This document shows, in pieces, positions 39,299 to 47,728 of a DNA stretch of 64,000 nucleotides. Under the pieces are notes generated by a model. It worked only from the letters and a program-made list of their open reading frames with translations, was not told the DNA's origin and made no database searches. The stretch comes from Paenibacillus tianmuensis. GTDB lineage: Bacteria > Bacillota > Bacilli > Paenibacillales > NBRC-103111. Both the position numbers and the translations under genes were made by a program. Numbering within the stretch: position 1 is the stretch's first letter; every line of letters starts with the position of its first letter. The stretch covers positions 80,096 to 144,095 of the forward strand of contig NZ_FMTT01000010.1 of NCBI RefSeq assembly GCF_900100345.1, in the 5' to 3' direction.

Positions 39299-40237
39299 AT
39301 GGAACATGCTGTAGTTGTCAAAAATTTGCATAAAAGCTACCGGGATAAAAAAGCGGTGAATGGGATCGACTTTGTCGTCAATAAAGGGGAAATCCTGGGG
39401 TTTCTAGGTCCGAACGGGGCGGGCAAAAGCACCATCATGAATATTTTGTCGACCATTTTATCGGCGGATGAGGGCGAAATCACGATCCTGGGCGTTCCTT
39501 TGAAGAAAAATGCGAAGTCCATCAAGCTTCGCATTGGAATTGTGCCTCAGGATCTCGCGATCTACGAAGAGATTTCCGCCGAGAAAAATGTGCGATTTTT
39601 TGCAAGCCTGTATCATCTGAAAGGCCAAATGCTGGAAGACAAGGTGAAGGCTGCGCTGGAGCTGGTAGGCCTGTACGATAAGAAAGACCATAAGCCCAAA
39701 ACCTTTTCGGGCGGCATGAAGAGAAGATTGAATATTGCTTGCGGCATTGCTCATCAGCCTCAGCTTATTATTTTGGATGAACCGACCGTCGGCATCGATC
39801 CCCAATCCAGAAATCATATTCTGGAGTCCATCAAAATTTTGAAGCAGCATGGCGCAACGGTGATTTACTCGACTCACTATATGGAAGAGGTAGAAGCCAT
39901 ATCCGACCGGATTCTGATCATTAACGAAGGGAAGATTATTGCGGAAGGCACCAAAGAAGAATTGAACCGGAAGGTGAGCGATGAAATCACCTATACGTTC
40001 TCTGTGAAGAACACGGAGCGGTTAACCGTTGAGGCTTTCCACGAAATAGACGGTGTAACGAAGGTACGCCTGTCTGCGGATACGATTGAGGTCACCTCCG
40101 GAAAGTCCGAAGACAATCTCAACGGAATCATCGGCGTCATCACCTCAAGCGGCTGCAAAATCCATAATATGAGCCGGACGGAAGCCTCGTTGGAAACGAC
40201 ATTCCTTGAGCTGACCGGAAGAAATTTAAGAGATTAG
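39299..40237 (+). CDS. ABC transporter ATP-binding protein (drug-export type)
   Basis: About 312 residues with Walker A LGPNGAGKST, Q-loop IVPQDLAIYEE, signature TFSGGMKRRLN, Walker B LIILDEP and the switch STHYMEE. The C-terminal ~90 residues match the DrrA/CcmA subfamily that pairs with ABC-2 permeases. The start MEHAVV is preceded by GGGAGGG; an upstream TTG is less likely. With the next two genes it forms an exporter, probably for the cluster product, giving self-resistance. Confidence 0.92.
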   Translation: MEHAVVVKNLHKSYRDKKAVNGIDFVVNKGEILGFLGPNGAGKSTIMNILSTILSADEGEITILGVPLKKNAKSIKLRIGIVPQDLAIYEEISAEKNVRFFASLYHLKGQMLEDKVKAALELVGLYDKKDHKPKTFSGGMKRRLNIACGIAHQPQLIILDEPTVGIDPQSRNHILESIKILKQHGATVIYSTHYMEEVEAISDRILIINEGKIIAEGTKEELNRKVSDEITYTFSVKNTERLTVEAFHEIDGVTKVRLSADTIEVTSGKSEDNLNGIIGVITSSGCKIHNMSRTEASLETTFLELTGRNLRD

Positions 40238-40250
40238 GAGCATGCTACCC

Positions 40251-40994
40251 ATGAATTTCTTAAAAATCGTATGGTTCGATTTCATGAATATATGCAGGAC
40301 GCCGATGCTGGTCATCGTCAATACGATTGGTCAGTTAATCATATGGGCCGGCTTTGGTATGGTGACAAGCAGCCATTTTGGAGGAGGGATTGTCAATTCC
40401 TATGATTACTATGGGATTGCGACCATGATTTTGTCTTCCATCATGATCTCCATGACCGTAACGAATACCTTCATGGAGGAGAAGGTGAAGAGGGGGAACC
40501 TGCGTATTGCCTACGCTCCGGTCTCCAAAACCGAGATTTATTTATCCAAGCTGCTCTCCACTTACATCTTCGGGGTTATCGCCTTCACCTTGTTATGCTT
40601 GCTTGAACAAATGGTGTTTCAGAGCAACTTTGGCGGCGCTAATATCGGTTACATTATGATATTGATCCATATGCTCACTTTGTTCGGATGCTGCATAGGC
40701 ACTTTGGTGGTCGTCATGTTTAAAAGCGAGGAACGGGCGAATGCGGTCATGCCGATCATCTCCATCCTTTTTATCTTCTTCGGAGGCGTGTTCAGCCCCG
40801 TTGGCCATTTTGGAGAAGTGATGCAGGCGATTGCGCAAATCTCGCCTGCCAAATGGGTCACCCAAGCGGCCTTCCAGATCATCTATGACAACAACTTCAG
40901 CTTATTCCTCCCCGTTATCGCTTTCCTGCTGCTCTTCTCCATCGTCTTCACCGTCATCAGTCAATTTATTTTTAAACCGGAGGAGTATCTGTAA
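40251..40994 (+). CDS. ABC-2 type permease
   Basis: 247 residues with about six membrane segments, including MLVIVNTIGQLIIWAGFGMV, YIMILIHMLTLFGCCIGTLV and FLPVIAFLLLFSIVFTVI, and the amphipathic ABC-2 loop TFMEEKVKRGNLRIAYAPVS. ATG 40251 is preferred over 40242 because of spacing from AGGAG. The stop codon overlaps the next start (TAATG), indicating coupled translation of two different permease halves. Confidence 0.88.
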   Translation: MNFLKIVWFDFMNICRTPMLVIVNTIGQLIIWAGFGMVTSSHFGGGIVNSYDYYGIATMILSSIMISMTVTNTFMEEKVKRGNLRIAYAPVSKTEIYLSKLLSTYIFGVIAFTLLCLLEQMVFQSNFGGANIGYIMILIHMLTLFGCCIGTLVVVMFKSEERANAVMPIISILFIFFGGVFSPVGHFGEVMQAIAQISPAKWVTQAAFQIIYDNNFSLFLPVIAFLLLFSIVFTVISQFIFKPEEYL

Positions 40995-41989
40995 TGAACT
41001 TCATGCCGTTATTCAAAAATAAGCTGGACCGGATTAAATACAAAAAGGAAATCTTCGTCGTCGCGCTCATCATTATCCCCATTACCATTCTGGCTACGAT
41101 ATTATTGTCCAACCGGCAGGAATTGAGGTCCAACATTGCGCTGGTTACCCAAGATGCGCAGAGCGTACAGGAGTTCCCGGAAAATAATAAATTTACGATT
41201 ATTCCCGTCAAAGAAAAACCCACGCTCTCGAATCTGATTTTGGGATATTATGATGCTATTGTGGAAAAAAACAACGAAGGCACCTATCTGGTCATGACAG
41301 TGATCAAAAGTAAAAAGGACACCGATATCATCTCCAATTACTTTAACAAGAAGGAAAGCCCTGTCGATTACGAAAGTCAAGACCTTGAGCGTGGCGTTGG
41401 GACGAAGGTCTTGGGCTTTATTATCATGATTATTTTGATGCAGGGTGTTGCTATAACGATGCTTTATACCGAGGACAGAACCCTCAGAACCTTCGGAAGG
41501 ATCATGATGGCGCCGGTAAGCGAACAGCTGTACATTGCTTCACAGGGGATTTTTACCTTCATATGCTTGTATTTCCCCACTTATTTGGCCCTGGTCATAA
41601 CGAAGGAAGTTTTCGGAGTTGAACTCGGGTTCGGGCTCGGGCTGCTGGCCCTGTTGATCGGTATGGTGACTGCTCTTGGAACGGCGTTTGGTTTGTTTAT
41701 GTCATCGATTCTGAAGCAGAACGTTTCCTTGACCGCAAGCTTGTTTGCCATTATCACCTCCCTGCTGGGTACGTGTCTGGTTCCCTTCAAGGTGAACAAC
41801 AGCGTCATTGACGGGATGATCAGCCTTATTCCGCAAAAGGCTTTTATGGAGATTCTGGAAGGAGCGGAAAAGGGGAAGGAACTTCTGCAATTCAAGGGCC
41901 AGCTTATCGATTTGGCGGTTTGGATTCTTGTGCTCTGGTTTTTCGGAAGCTATGTCATTCAGCGGAAAGTAAGCTCGGGAAATTATTGA
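40994..41989 (+). CDS. ABC-2 type permease, second subunit
   Basis: 331 residues. One N-terminal membrane segment (EIFVVALIIIPITILATILL) is followed by an external domain of about 110 residues and then about five membrane segments, including VLGFIIMIILMQGVAITML and the final DLAVWILVLWFFGSYVI. This layout (TM1, large extracellular loop, five TMs) is typical of YhgE/DrrB-like exporter subunits. It overlaps the preceding permease gene by one base and is likely its heterodimer partner. Confidence 0.87.
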   Translation: MNFMPLFKNKLDRIKYKKEIFVVALIIIPITILATILLSNRQELRSNIALVTQDAQSVQEFPENNKFTIIPVKEKPTLSNLILGYYDAIVEKNNEGTYLVMTVIKSKKDTDIISNYFNKKESPVDYESQDLERGVGTKVLGFIIMIILMQGVAITMLYTEDRTLRTFGRIMMAPVSEQLYIASQGIFTFICLYFPTYLALVITKEVFGVELGFGLGLLALLIGMVTALGTAFGLFMSSILKQNVSLTASLFAIITSLLGTCLVPFKVNNSVIDGMISLIPQKAFMEILEGAEKGKELLQFKGQLIDLAVWILVLWFFGSYVIQRKVSSGNY

Positions 41990-42019
41990 TTCCACTTGCA
42001 ACGGAAAGGAGACCGGCTC

Positions 42020-43192
42020 TTGTCCATTCAAAATATCGAACTAACAGAACAGCAAAAGAAGAAGCAGGAGGAGTTCAAGCATTTTGTGGATAGCGAAATT
42101 GTACCGATTGCCGGCAGCATCGATCAGGAAGAAAACATGCCCAGAGCCGTTATCGACAAGTTGATTGCCAGAGGGTATTGGGGGGCGGAGCTGCCTCCCG
42201 AATATGGCGGCGCCGGTATGGATCAAATTACGTACGGTTTGCTCCATGAAGAAATTGGCCGGGGCTGCGCGAATCTTCGCAATGTGATGGGCGTGCAGGG
42301 GATGGTCACTTCGTCCATTCTGCGCTGGGGTACACAGGAGCAGAAGAAAAAATGGCTGCCCCGGTTGAGCTCGGGCGAATGGACGGCTGCCTTCGCCTTG
42401 ACCGAACCGGAAGTCGGCAGCGATGCCAAAAGTATGCATACCCTCGCCCGATCGGATGGCTCGGAATATGTGATTACCGGCCGGAAAAAATGGATCACCT
42501 TCGGGCAAAATGCGGACCTTTTCCTGGTGTTCGCGCAAATGGACGGCAAAGTCAGCGCCTTTATCGTGGAAAGGGATACGCCCGGATTTTCCAGTCTGCC
42601 CACTGTCGGCCTGCTCGGCTTTCGAGGCTCTATGCTGGCCGAATTGATATTGGAAGAATGCAGGGTTCCGGCTAATCATGTCGTGGGCAAGACGGGCTTC
42701 GGCTTGACGCTTGTAGCGAATCATGGCTTGACTCACGGCCGTTACAGCACGGCCTGGGGAGCGGTCGGATTGGCTCAAGCCTGCTTGGAGGCATGCCTGA
42801 CTTATGCCAGCGAAAGAAAACAGTTTAACGTTTATCTGAAAGAGCATCAATTGGTTCAGCAAATGATTGCGGATATGGTAGTGAACATCATGGCTGCCAG
42901 GCTGCTCTGCCATCGGGTGGGACAATTAAGAGACAAGGGGGATTTGCAGTCCATACCGGAAACCTCGGTGGCTAAATATTTTGCCGCAACCATGGCCTCT
43001 AAAGCCGCCAAAGATGCCGTTCAGCTTCATGGAGCCAACGGCTGCGGTCCGGAATACCCGGTGCAAAGATACATGCGGGATGCCAAAATCATGGAAATTG
43101 TAGAGGGCAGCACTCAAATTCAGCAGCTCTTGATTGCGAACGATGCCTTCAGCAGCTTGAATATGCGAAGCTTGACGCATGAAACGGTTTAG
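42020..43192 (+). CDS. Acyl-CoA dehydrogenase-like flavoenzyme (extender-unit oxidation)
   Basis: About 390 residues of the acyl-CoA dehydrogenase fold: FALTEPEVGSDAKSM (FAD/substrate loop), GRKKWITFGQNADLFLVF, and the C-terminal segment MEIVEGSTQIQQ with the catalytic glutamate. Start TTG 42020 is chosen because AAGGAG lies about ten bases before it. Relatives ZmaE/ZmaI and FkbI act on carrier-bound hydroxy- or aminomalonate semialdehyde to give the malonyl-ACP acid. Together with the ACP and the hydroxyacyl dehydrogenase here, such a role is likely (inference). The next gene starts eleven bases downstream. Confidence 0.87.
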   Translation: MSIQNIELTEQQKKKQEEFKHFVDSEIVPIAGSIDQEENMPRAVIDKLIARGYWGAELPPEYGGAGMDQITYGLLHEEIGRGCANLRNVMGVQGMVTSSILRWGTQEQKKKWLPRLSSGEWTAAFALTEPEVGSDAKSMHTLARSDGSEYVITGRKKWITFGQNADLFLVFAQMDGKVSAFIVERDTPGFSSLPTVGLLGFRGSMLAELILEECRVPANHVVGKTGFGLTLVANHGLTHGRYSTAWGAVGLAQACLEACLTYASERKQFNVYLKEHQLVQQMIADMVVNIMAARLLCHRVGQLRDKGDLQSIPETSVAKYFAATMASKAAKDAVQLHGANGCGPEYPVQRYMRDAKIMEIVEGSTQIQQLLIANDAFSSLNMRSLTHETV

Positions 43193-43202
43193 GAGGGATT
43201 CG

Positions 43203-44408
43203 ATGATCGGGCAAACACATTATATCGAACTCAATCCGGCTATCGCTATCGGTTATTCGGAGGAGCTTGAAAAACGGCTGTTTTTTATTACAGCGGACAT
43301 TACGCAATTTCAACTGGTTACGGATGATCAACAAATCAAGGGAATCGAGCTCCATCTGCTACCGTCAGCCGACCCTCTGGACATTGAGCGAAAAGTTCAA
43401 TCTGTAATCGAGAATGAAATTATACTTCAGAAGCTTATCCCTCCCCGGGTCATCTGGCAGTCCAGCCAAAAACACCATAGCTATCAGGACGACCTGTACG
43501 ATCAACTACTTGAACGGGGCATGGTTCATGAGATGGGCGAAGGCCAGGTATGCTTTGGCGAGCAGCTAATCCGCTTGATGGAAAGCCTGGATGCCAGGAT
43601 TAAAGAGATGACGGTCGCTTCTTTTGGCGCCAAGGAATACCGCTACCCCACATTGATTTCTACCCAATCTCTGGAGAAATGCGGCTACTTCTCTTCCTTT
43701 CCGCACATGCTGATGTTTGTGACACGGCTGCATAACGATATTGATACGTACCGTAATTTCCTGGATGAATATCAAGCCAATCAAAAGGTGGGTCCGTATC
43801 TTTTTTCCTATAGCAACAATGTAGATTACTGCTTGCCGCCGACGATGTGCTACCATACGTATCATCAACTGCAGGACACCGAATTTTCCGAGGCGCAGAA
43901 TCAGGTTATTACCTCCATAGGCAAATCATTCCGATATGAATCCAACTATCATCGTACGCTGGAACGACTCTGGGATTTTACGATTCGGGAAATTGTTTTT
44001 TTGGGTTCCAAGGATTTCGTGCTGGACAGCCGTCAACAGTATATGGAGGCTTCATTTGCCCTTATGGAAAGCTTGGGCTTGGAGGGGCACAGCGAGGTGG
44101 CCAGCGACCCGTTCTTCTGCAATGCCGATACGGCTGCGAAACTACTGAATCAACGAATGCAGGAACTCAAGTACGAGCTCCGCTTGAATATTACCGGGGA
44201 ACGCACGATTGCGGCGGCTTCATTTAATTTTCACGATCACTTTTTCGGCGAGCGGTTTAACATCAAGCGGGGGGAGACGGAATGGATGAAGAGCGGCTGC
44301 GTCGGCTTTGGAATGGAAAGACTGGCCTATGCGTTTATCAGCCAGCATGGTTTGGAGGAAAGAAACTGGTCGAGGTTTCTTGGCGGTTATCGAATCGGCC
44401 ATCGATAA
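43203..44408 (+). CDS. Seryl-tRNA synthetase-like amino acid:[carrier protein] ligase
   Basis: About 401 residues of class II aminoacyl-tRNA synthetase fold without the N-terminal coiled coil that binds tRNA in SerRS. Visible are a motif 2-like strand pair (FRYESNYHRTLERLWDFTIR then EIVFLGS), a zinc-site region PTMCYHTYHQL, and motif 3 CVGFGMERLAYAFISQHG. Truncated SerRS homologues of this type activate glycine, alanine or another small amino acid and transfer it to the phosphopantetheine arm of a carrier protein instead of tRNA (known family, Bradyrhizobium bll0957). ATG 43203 follows AGGAGGG. Lying between the acyl-CoA dehydrogenase and the hydroxyacyl dehydrogenase, it probably charges the stand-alone ACP, perhaps with serine, to start aminomalonyl-ACP synthesis (inference). 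Confidence 0.82.
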   Translation: MIGQTHYIELNPAIAIGYSEELEKRLFFITADITQFQLVTDDQQIKGIELHLLPSADPLDIERKVQSVIENEIILQKLIPPRVIWQSSQKHHSYQDDLYDQLLERGMVHEMGEGQVCFGEQLIRLMESLDARIKEMTVASFGAKEYRYPTLISTQSLEKCGYFSSFPHMLMFVTRLHNDIDTYRNFLDEYQANQKVGPYLFSYSNNVDYCLPPTMCYHTYHQLQDTEFSEAQNQVITSIGKSFRYESNYHRTLERLWDFTIREIVFLGSKDFVLDSRQQYMEASFALMESLGLEGHSEVASDPFFCNADTAAKLLNQRMQELKYELRLNITGERTIAAASFNFHDHFFGERFNIKRGETEWMKSGCVGFGMERLAYAFISQHGLEERNWSRFLGGYRIGHR

Positions 44409-44434
44409 ATCATCCGGAAAAGGAGTATGAGACG

Positions 44435-45295
44435 ATGCGCATCCTAGGCGTGATTGGAGCGGGGGTCATTGGTACAGGAGTGGCCCAAAACTTTGCGGAG
44501 TATGGATTTCCGGTAGTGCTGGTGGACATTTGCGAGGAGAGGCTGGCTCAATCAAGGGCCGAGATGGCCAAGCATCTCCGGTTTCAGGCTTTATATAAGA
44601 AGAGCGATCAGATTCGGAAGCCGGATGAAGTCATCGGCCGGATTACGTTTACGACGGATTATCAGCTGCTGCAGGACGTCGATTGGGTTGTAGAGAATGT
44701 TACCGAAAATTTTGAGATCAAAAAGGAAGTATATAAAAAGCTGGATGCGATCTGCAAGCCGGACTGCATGTTTTTGGTCAATACCTCTTGTATTTCCATC
44801 ACCAAAATCGCCTCGCTGACCAAGCGCCCCTCCCAAATCATGGGGGCTCACTTCATGAACCCGGTACCGATGAAAACTTTTGTCGAATGCATCCGGGGGC
44901 ACCACACTTCGGATGAAACGATTCGCGCAGCGCGAGAGCTGTTAACTTCGATTGGAAAAGACGGTGTGGTCGTGAGCGATTACCCCGGATTTGTCTCGAA
45001 TCGCATCTCGCACTTATTCATGAACGAGGCGGCTTTTGTCGTTCAAGATCAGGTGGCGAATCCGCAAGAGGTTGATGAAATTTTTAAGCATTGCTTCAGC
45101 CACAAAATGGGTCCGCTTGAAACCGCGGACCTAATCGGCATTGACACGGTAGTTCATTCGCTGGATGTGTTGTATGAGAGCTACCAGGACCCGAAATTTC
45201 GCTGCTGCCCGCTGCTTCGCAAAATGGTGGACGCCAATTTGCTTGGGCGTAAAACAGGTCAAGGCTTTTACAATTATCAGTATGAGCTTGTTTAG
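44435..45295 (+). CDS. 3-hydroxyacyl-CoA dehydrogenase family protein
   Basis: 286 residues. The N-terminal NAD-binding fold has GVIGAGVIGTGVAQ and the aspartate in VLVDI. The catalytic histidine is in GAHFMNPVPMKTFVE, and the C-terminal helical domain ends in GRKTGQGFYNY. It matches ZmaG/FkbK-type 3-hydroxybutyryl-CoA dehydrogenases that oxidise a carrier-bound hydroxyacyl group to an aldehyde in extender-unit pathways. ATG 44435 has AAGGAG nine bases upstream. Here it would oxidise the hydroxymethyl group of seryl-ACP or a similar intermediate before the acyl-CoA dehydrogenase acts (inference). Confidence 0.88.
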   Translation: MRILGVIGAGVIGTGVAQNFAEYGFPVVLVDICEERLAQSRAEMAKHLRFQALYKKSDQIRKPDEVIGRITFTTDYQLLQDVDWVVENVTENFEIKKEVYKKLDAICKPDCMFLVNTSCISITKIASLTKRPSQIMGAHFMNPVPMKTFVECIRGHHTSDETIRAARELLTSIGKDGVVVSDYPGFVSNRISHLFMNEAAFVVQDQVANPQEVDEIFKHCFSHKMGPLETADLIGIDTVVHSLDVLYESYQDPKFRCCPLLRKMVDANLLGRKTGQGFYNYQYELV

Positions 45296-45311
45296 CGGGA
45301 GGTTCAGCCGC

Positions 45312-46778
45312 ATGGAGCGAATATCCGATGAACGCTACACTCCGGTTTTGATTGTCGGTACGGGCATCTCGGGGCTTGCGGTTGCTTACCATTTGTCCAA
45401 AAGAAAGATCGGGTATACGATCGTCACCAAAAACAATGCGCCGAAGCAAAGCAATTCCTTTCTGTCGGCTGCCAACACGCGTGTCCCCCCAGAGGATGAA
45501 ATTCATACGATCATTAATCTGACCATTGCTAAATGTGGCGCCGATCGCCCGGTAATTGAAGCGTTGTATAGGAATTCCAGTCACGTCTTGGAGTTCTTCG
45601 AGGAATTGGGATTGCCCTTTGAGAAAACAGCATTGGGGTTCATGCCCGAAAGCCCGATTAAATCACATGGGGGGAAAAAATTAATCAACCGCTTATTGGA
45701 AAAGATTGAACCCCCGTTGTGCAACAACATCTTGATTCATTTGGAAAAGTCTCAGGATGGGGTTAGCGCGTTATTTTATGATACGGTATCCGATCGGTTT
45801 GCCAGAATCAACGCGAATTATTTAGTTCTGGCTACCGGCGGATATGCGGCACAATTCAATTACAACGATAATTCGCCTGGTTCTACGGGCGAAGCGCTTA
45901 TTCTGGCCAAGCAAATAGGCGCAAGATTAAAGGGAATGTCCACCGTCATGTATCACCCTTGGTCGATCTATAACGGAAGGCAAATTTTGTTGGGCGGAGT
46001 TGTAGCTTTAAGTGAAGGACGAATCGTGGATGAGGAAGGGCTGCCGTTATTAAAAGACGAGCACATGCGTGAAGCCATCGCTCGGGATGATTATCACGAA
46101 ATGATTGATGACATTTTAAGATTCCAACTGGAGTGCATCAAGCGTAATCAAGAGATGTATTTGGATATGAGCCATGCTGACGAAAACGTATTGGATGAGC
46201 GAATGAGAAGATACGGATTCAGTCCGAATGTGGTCAAGCGGAAGAGAATAAAAATTTCACCGACGATGCACTATACCTCAGGAGGAATCGAAATCAATTC
46301 CAGTGCGGAGGCCGTAGACCTCAATCGTGTTTTTGTGACTGGGGAAGCCCAATTCAATGGTAATCTGGGTTCGGGGAGAATTCCCGGACAAGCATTCGCA
46401 TCGGGCATCGTTTTCGGAAAATTAATAGCTGACAAAATCGAAAATGAATGCGCTTTCACAAACCAGAATTGGGCTACCTTCCACGCCCCTCCTGAAACGA
46501 TGACGCTGTATTCCAGAGAGCATAGCGATTATGCGGTTGAAGCGTGTCAGAAAGAACTATCGACTCTTATGATTGACTTGATCGCTTCCCCTTCCGATTC
46601 GGCTTCTCTGGCATCCTTGAAAGAAAGATTGGTAGAAGGTCAAAACAATCTGCTAAGCACGGCCAAAGGGTCGGGAAAACGGTATGAGGCTATACTAAGG
46701 TTGTACTTCGGCTACTCCATTGCAGTGGAGATCATTGAAGATTTGGCTTCTCTCCATCGTAATCTTTTAGCCCATTAG
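45312..46778 (+). CDS. FAD-dependent oxidoreductase, L-aspartate oxidase/fumarate reductase family
   Basis: 488 residues. The N-terminal FAD-binding motif is LIVGTGISGLAVAYHLSK. A second FAD region (YLVLATGGYAAQF) and the family's substrate-site segment PTMHYTSGGIEI follow, and the motif GEAQFNGNLGSGRIPGQAFA matches NadB-type proteins. No nadA or nadC gene is nearby, and it lies in tandem with the extender-unit genes, so NAD synthesis is unlikely. It may oxidise an amino acid or a product of the assembly line; substrate unknown. GGGAGG precedes ATG 45312. It is the last gene of the cluster as judged by spacing. Confidence 0.82.
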   Translation: MERISDERYTPVLIVGTGISGLAVAYHLSKRKIGYTIVTKNNAPKQSNSFLSAANTRVPPEDEIHTIINLTIAKCGADRPVIEALYRNSSHVLEFFEELGLPFEKTALGFMPESPIKSHGGKKLINRLLEKIEPPLCNNILIHLEKSQDGVSALFYDTVSDRFARINANYLVLATGGYAAQFNYNDNSPGSTGEALILAKQIGARLKGMSTVMYHPWSIYNGRQILLGGVVALSEGRIVDEEGLPLLKDEHMREAIARDDYHEMIDDILRFQLECIKRNQEMYLDMSHADENVLDERMRRYGFSPNVVKRKRIKISPTMHYTSGGIEINSSAEAVDLNRVFVTGEAQFNGNLGSGRIPGQAFASGIVFGKLIADKIENECAFTNQNWATFHAPPETMTLYSREHSDYAVEACQKELSTLMIDLIASPSDSASLASLKERLVEGQNNLLSTAKGSGKRYEAILRLYFGYSIAVEIIEDLASLHRNLLAH

Positions 46779-46827
46779 AGCTATCGGGGATTCATAACGC
46801 CGACACAGACATACCCTGCATAGGTTA

Positions 46828-46836
46828 TGGTATATT
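46828..46836 (+). promoter_or_regulatory. Possible extended -10 promoter of the DJ-1/PfpI gene
   Basis: TGGTATATT (TGn followed by TATATT) lies 45 bases before the start codon in a 103-base gap. No good -35 is visible. Confidence 0.35.
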
Positions 46837-46881
46837 AGATTTGCAGTTCATCCTTAAGGTTGAGAGAGGAGATCGAACACA

Positions 46882-47520
46882 ATGGAAGTCGCAATCTTGC
46901 TTTACGATGGAATCACAGCATTGGATGCCATTGGTCCGTATGAAGTATTTTCTGCCACAATGAAATGTAACGTGAAGTTTGTCGGCAAGAAAAAAGGGCT
47001 CATCCAAATGGATTCCAAAATGGGTTATTTGCATGCGGATTATAGCTTTTCCGAAATAACTTCAGCCGATATTCTTGTCGTTCCCGGCTGCAGTCCGCCT
47101 AATTATAAAGCTCCAATGAACGACGAAGAAACGTTGGATTGGATTCGCCAAATACATGGGACCACGAAATGGACTACGTCGGTTTGTAACGGCTCGCTGA
47201 TTTTGAGCGCCGCAGGCTTGTTGAACGGAGCGTCGGCAACTTGCCACTGGGGTTCCTTCGACCTGCTCCGTTCTCTTGGAGCCATTCCGACAGACGAGAG
47301 AGTCGTTCGCCATGGTCAAATCGTAACGGCAGCCGGCGTTTCTTCCGGTATCGATATGGCACTTCAATTAGTGGCATGGGAATTCGGGGAAGATGTGGGT
47401 AAAACGGTCCAATTGATCTTGGAATACGATCCTCAGCCTCCGTTTGATACGGGTTCGTTAAAGAAAGCGCCGGCGTCATTGGTTGAGCGGGTAAAAGGGG
47501 TGCTTCAAGAACACTCATAG
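46882..47520 (+). CDS. DJ-1/PfpI family protein, isonitrile hydratase-like
   Basis: 212 residues of the class I glutamine amidotransferase-like fold. The nucleophile-elbow cysteine is in TTSVCNGSLILSAAGLL, the conserved N-terminal acid region is YDGITALDAIGPYEVF, and the motif TCHWGSFDLL follows. The arrangement resembles isocyanide hydratases and the DJ-1 domain of some GlxA-type regulators, but no helix-turn-helix follows. Function unknown. It has its own likely promoter and is closed by a terminator, so it may not belong to the cluster. Confidence 0.8.
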   Translation: MEVAILLYDGITALDAIGPYEVFSATMKCNVKFVGKKKGLIQMDSKMGYLHADYSFSEITSADILVVPGCSPPNYKAPMNDEETLDWIRQIHGTTKWTTSVCNGSLILSAAGLLNGASATCHWGSFDLLRSLGAIPTDERVVRHGQIVTAAGVSSGIDMALQLVAWEFGEDVGKTVQLILEYDPQPPFDTGSLKKAPASLVERVKGVLQEHS

Positions 47521-47540
47521 CAATAAAGCTCGATAGCCTG

Positions 47541-47596
47541 ACCGGAGAAAGGCAACGTTTTGAAGACGTTGCTTGTTCTTCGGTCTATTTTTTTAT
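47541..47596 (+). terminator. Rho-independent terminator
   Basis: A long interrupted hairpin: outer arms ACCGGAGAA/TTCTTCGGT and inner arms GCAACGT/ACGTTGC, followed by CTATTTTTTTATT. It separates the DJ-1/PfpI gene from the siderophore locus. Confidence 0.8.
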
Positions 47597-47672
47597 TAAC
47601 GCGGTTGCGGAAGATGAAGCATCGTTTTTCTAAAACGGGATTGACTGGAAATAAAGGGATATGGTACCTTAT

Positions 47673-47692
47673 TGATAATGATTATCATTATC
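47673..47692. promoter_or_regulatory. Fur box upstream of the siderophore regulator
   Basis: TGATAATGATTATCA (47673-47687) is an exact match to the Bacillus 7-1-7 Fur box and is part of a perfect 19-bp palindrome ending at 47692. It lies 37 bases before the AraC-type gene and just behind a possible promoter (TTGACT at 47641, TACCTT at 47665), so iron-bound Fur would block transcription. Confidence 0.92.
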
Positions 47693-47728
47693 GAATATTC
47701 ACCATGCTGATACTGGAGGAGGGCTATC

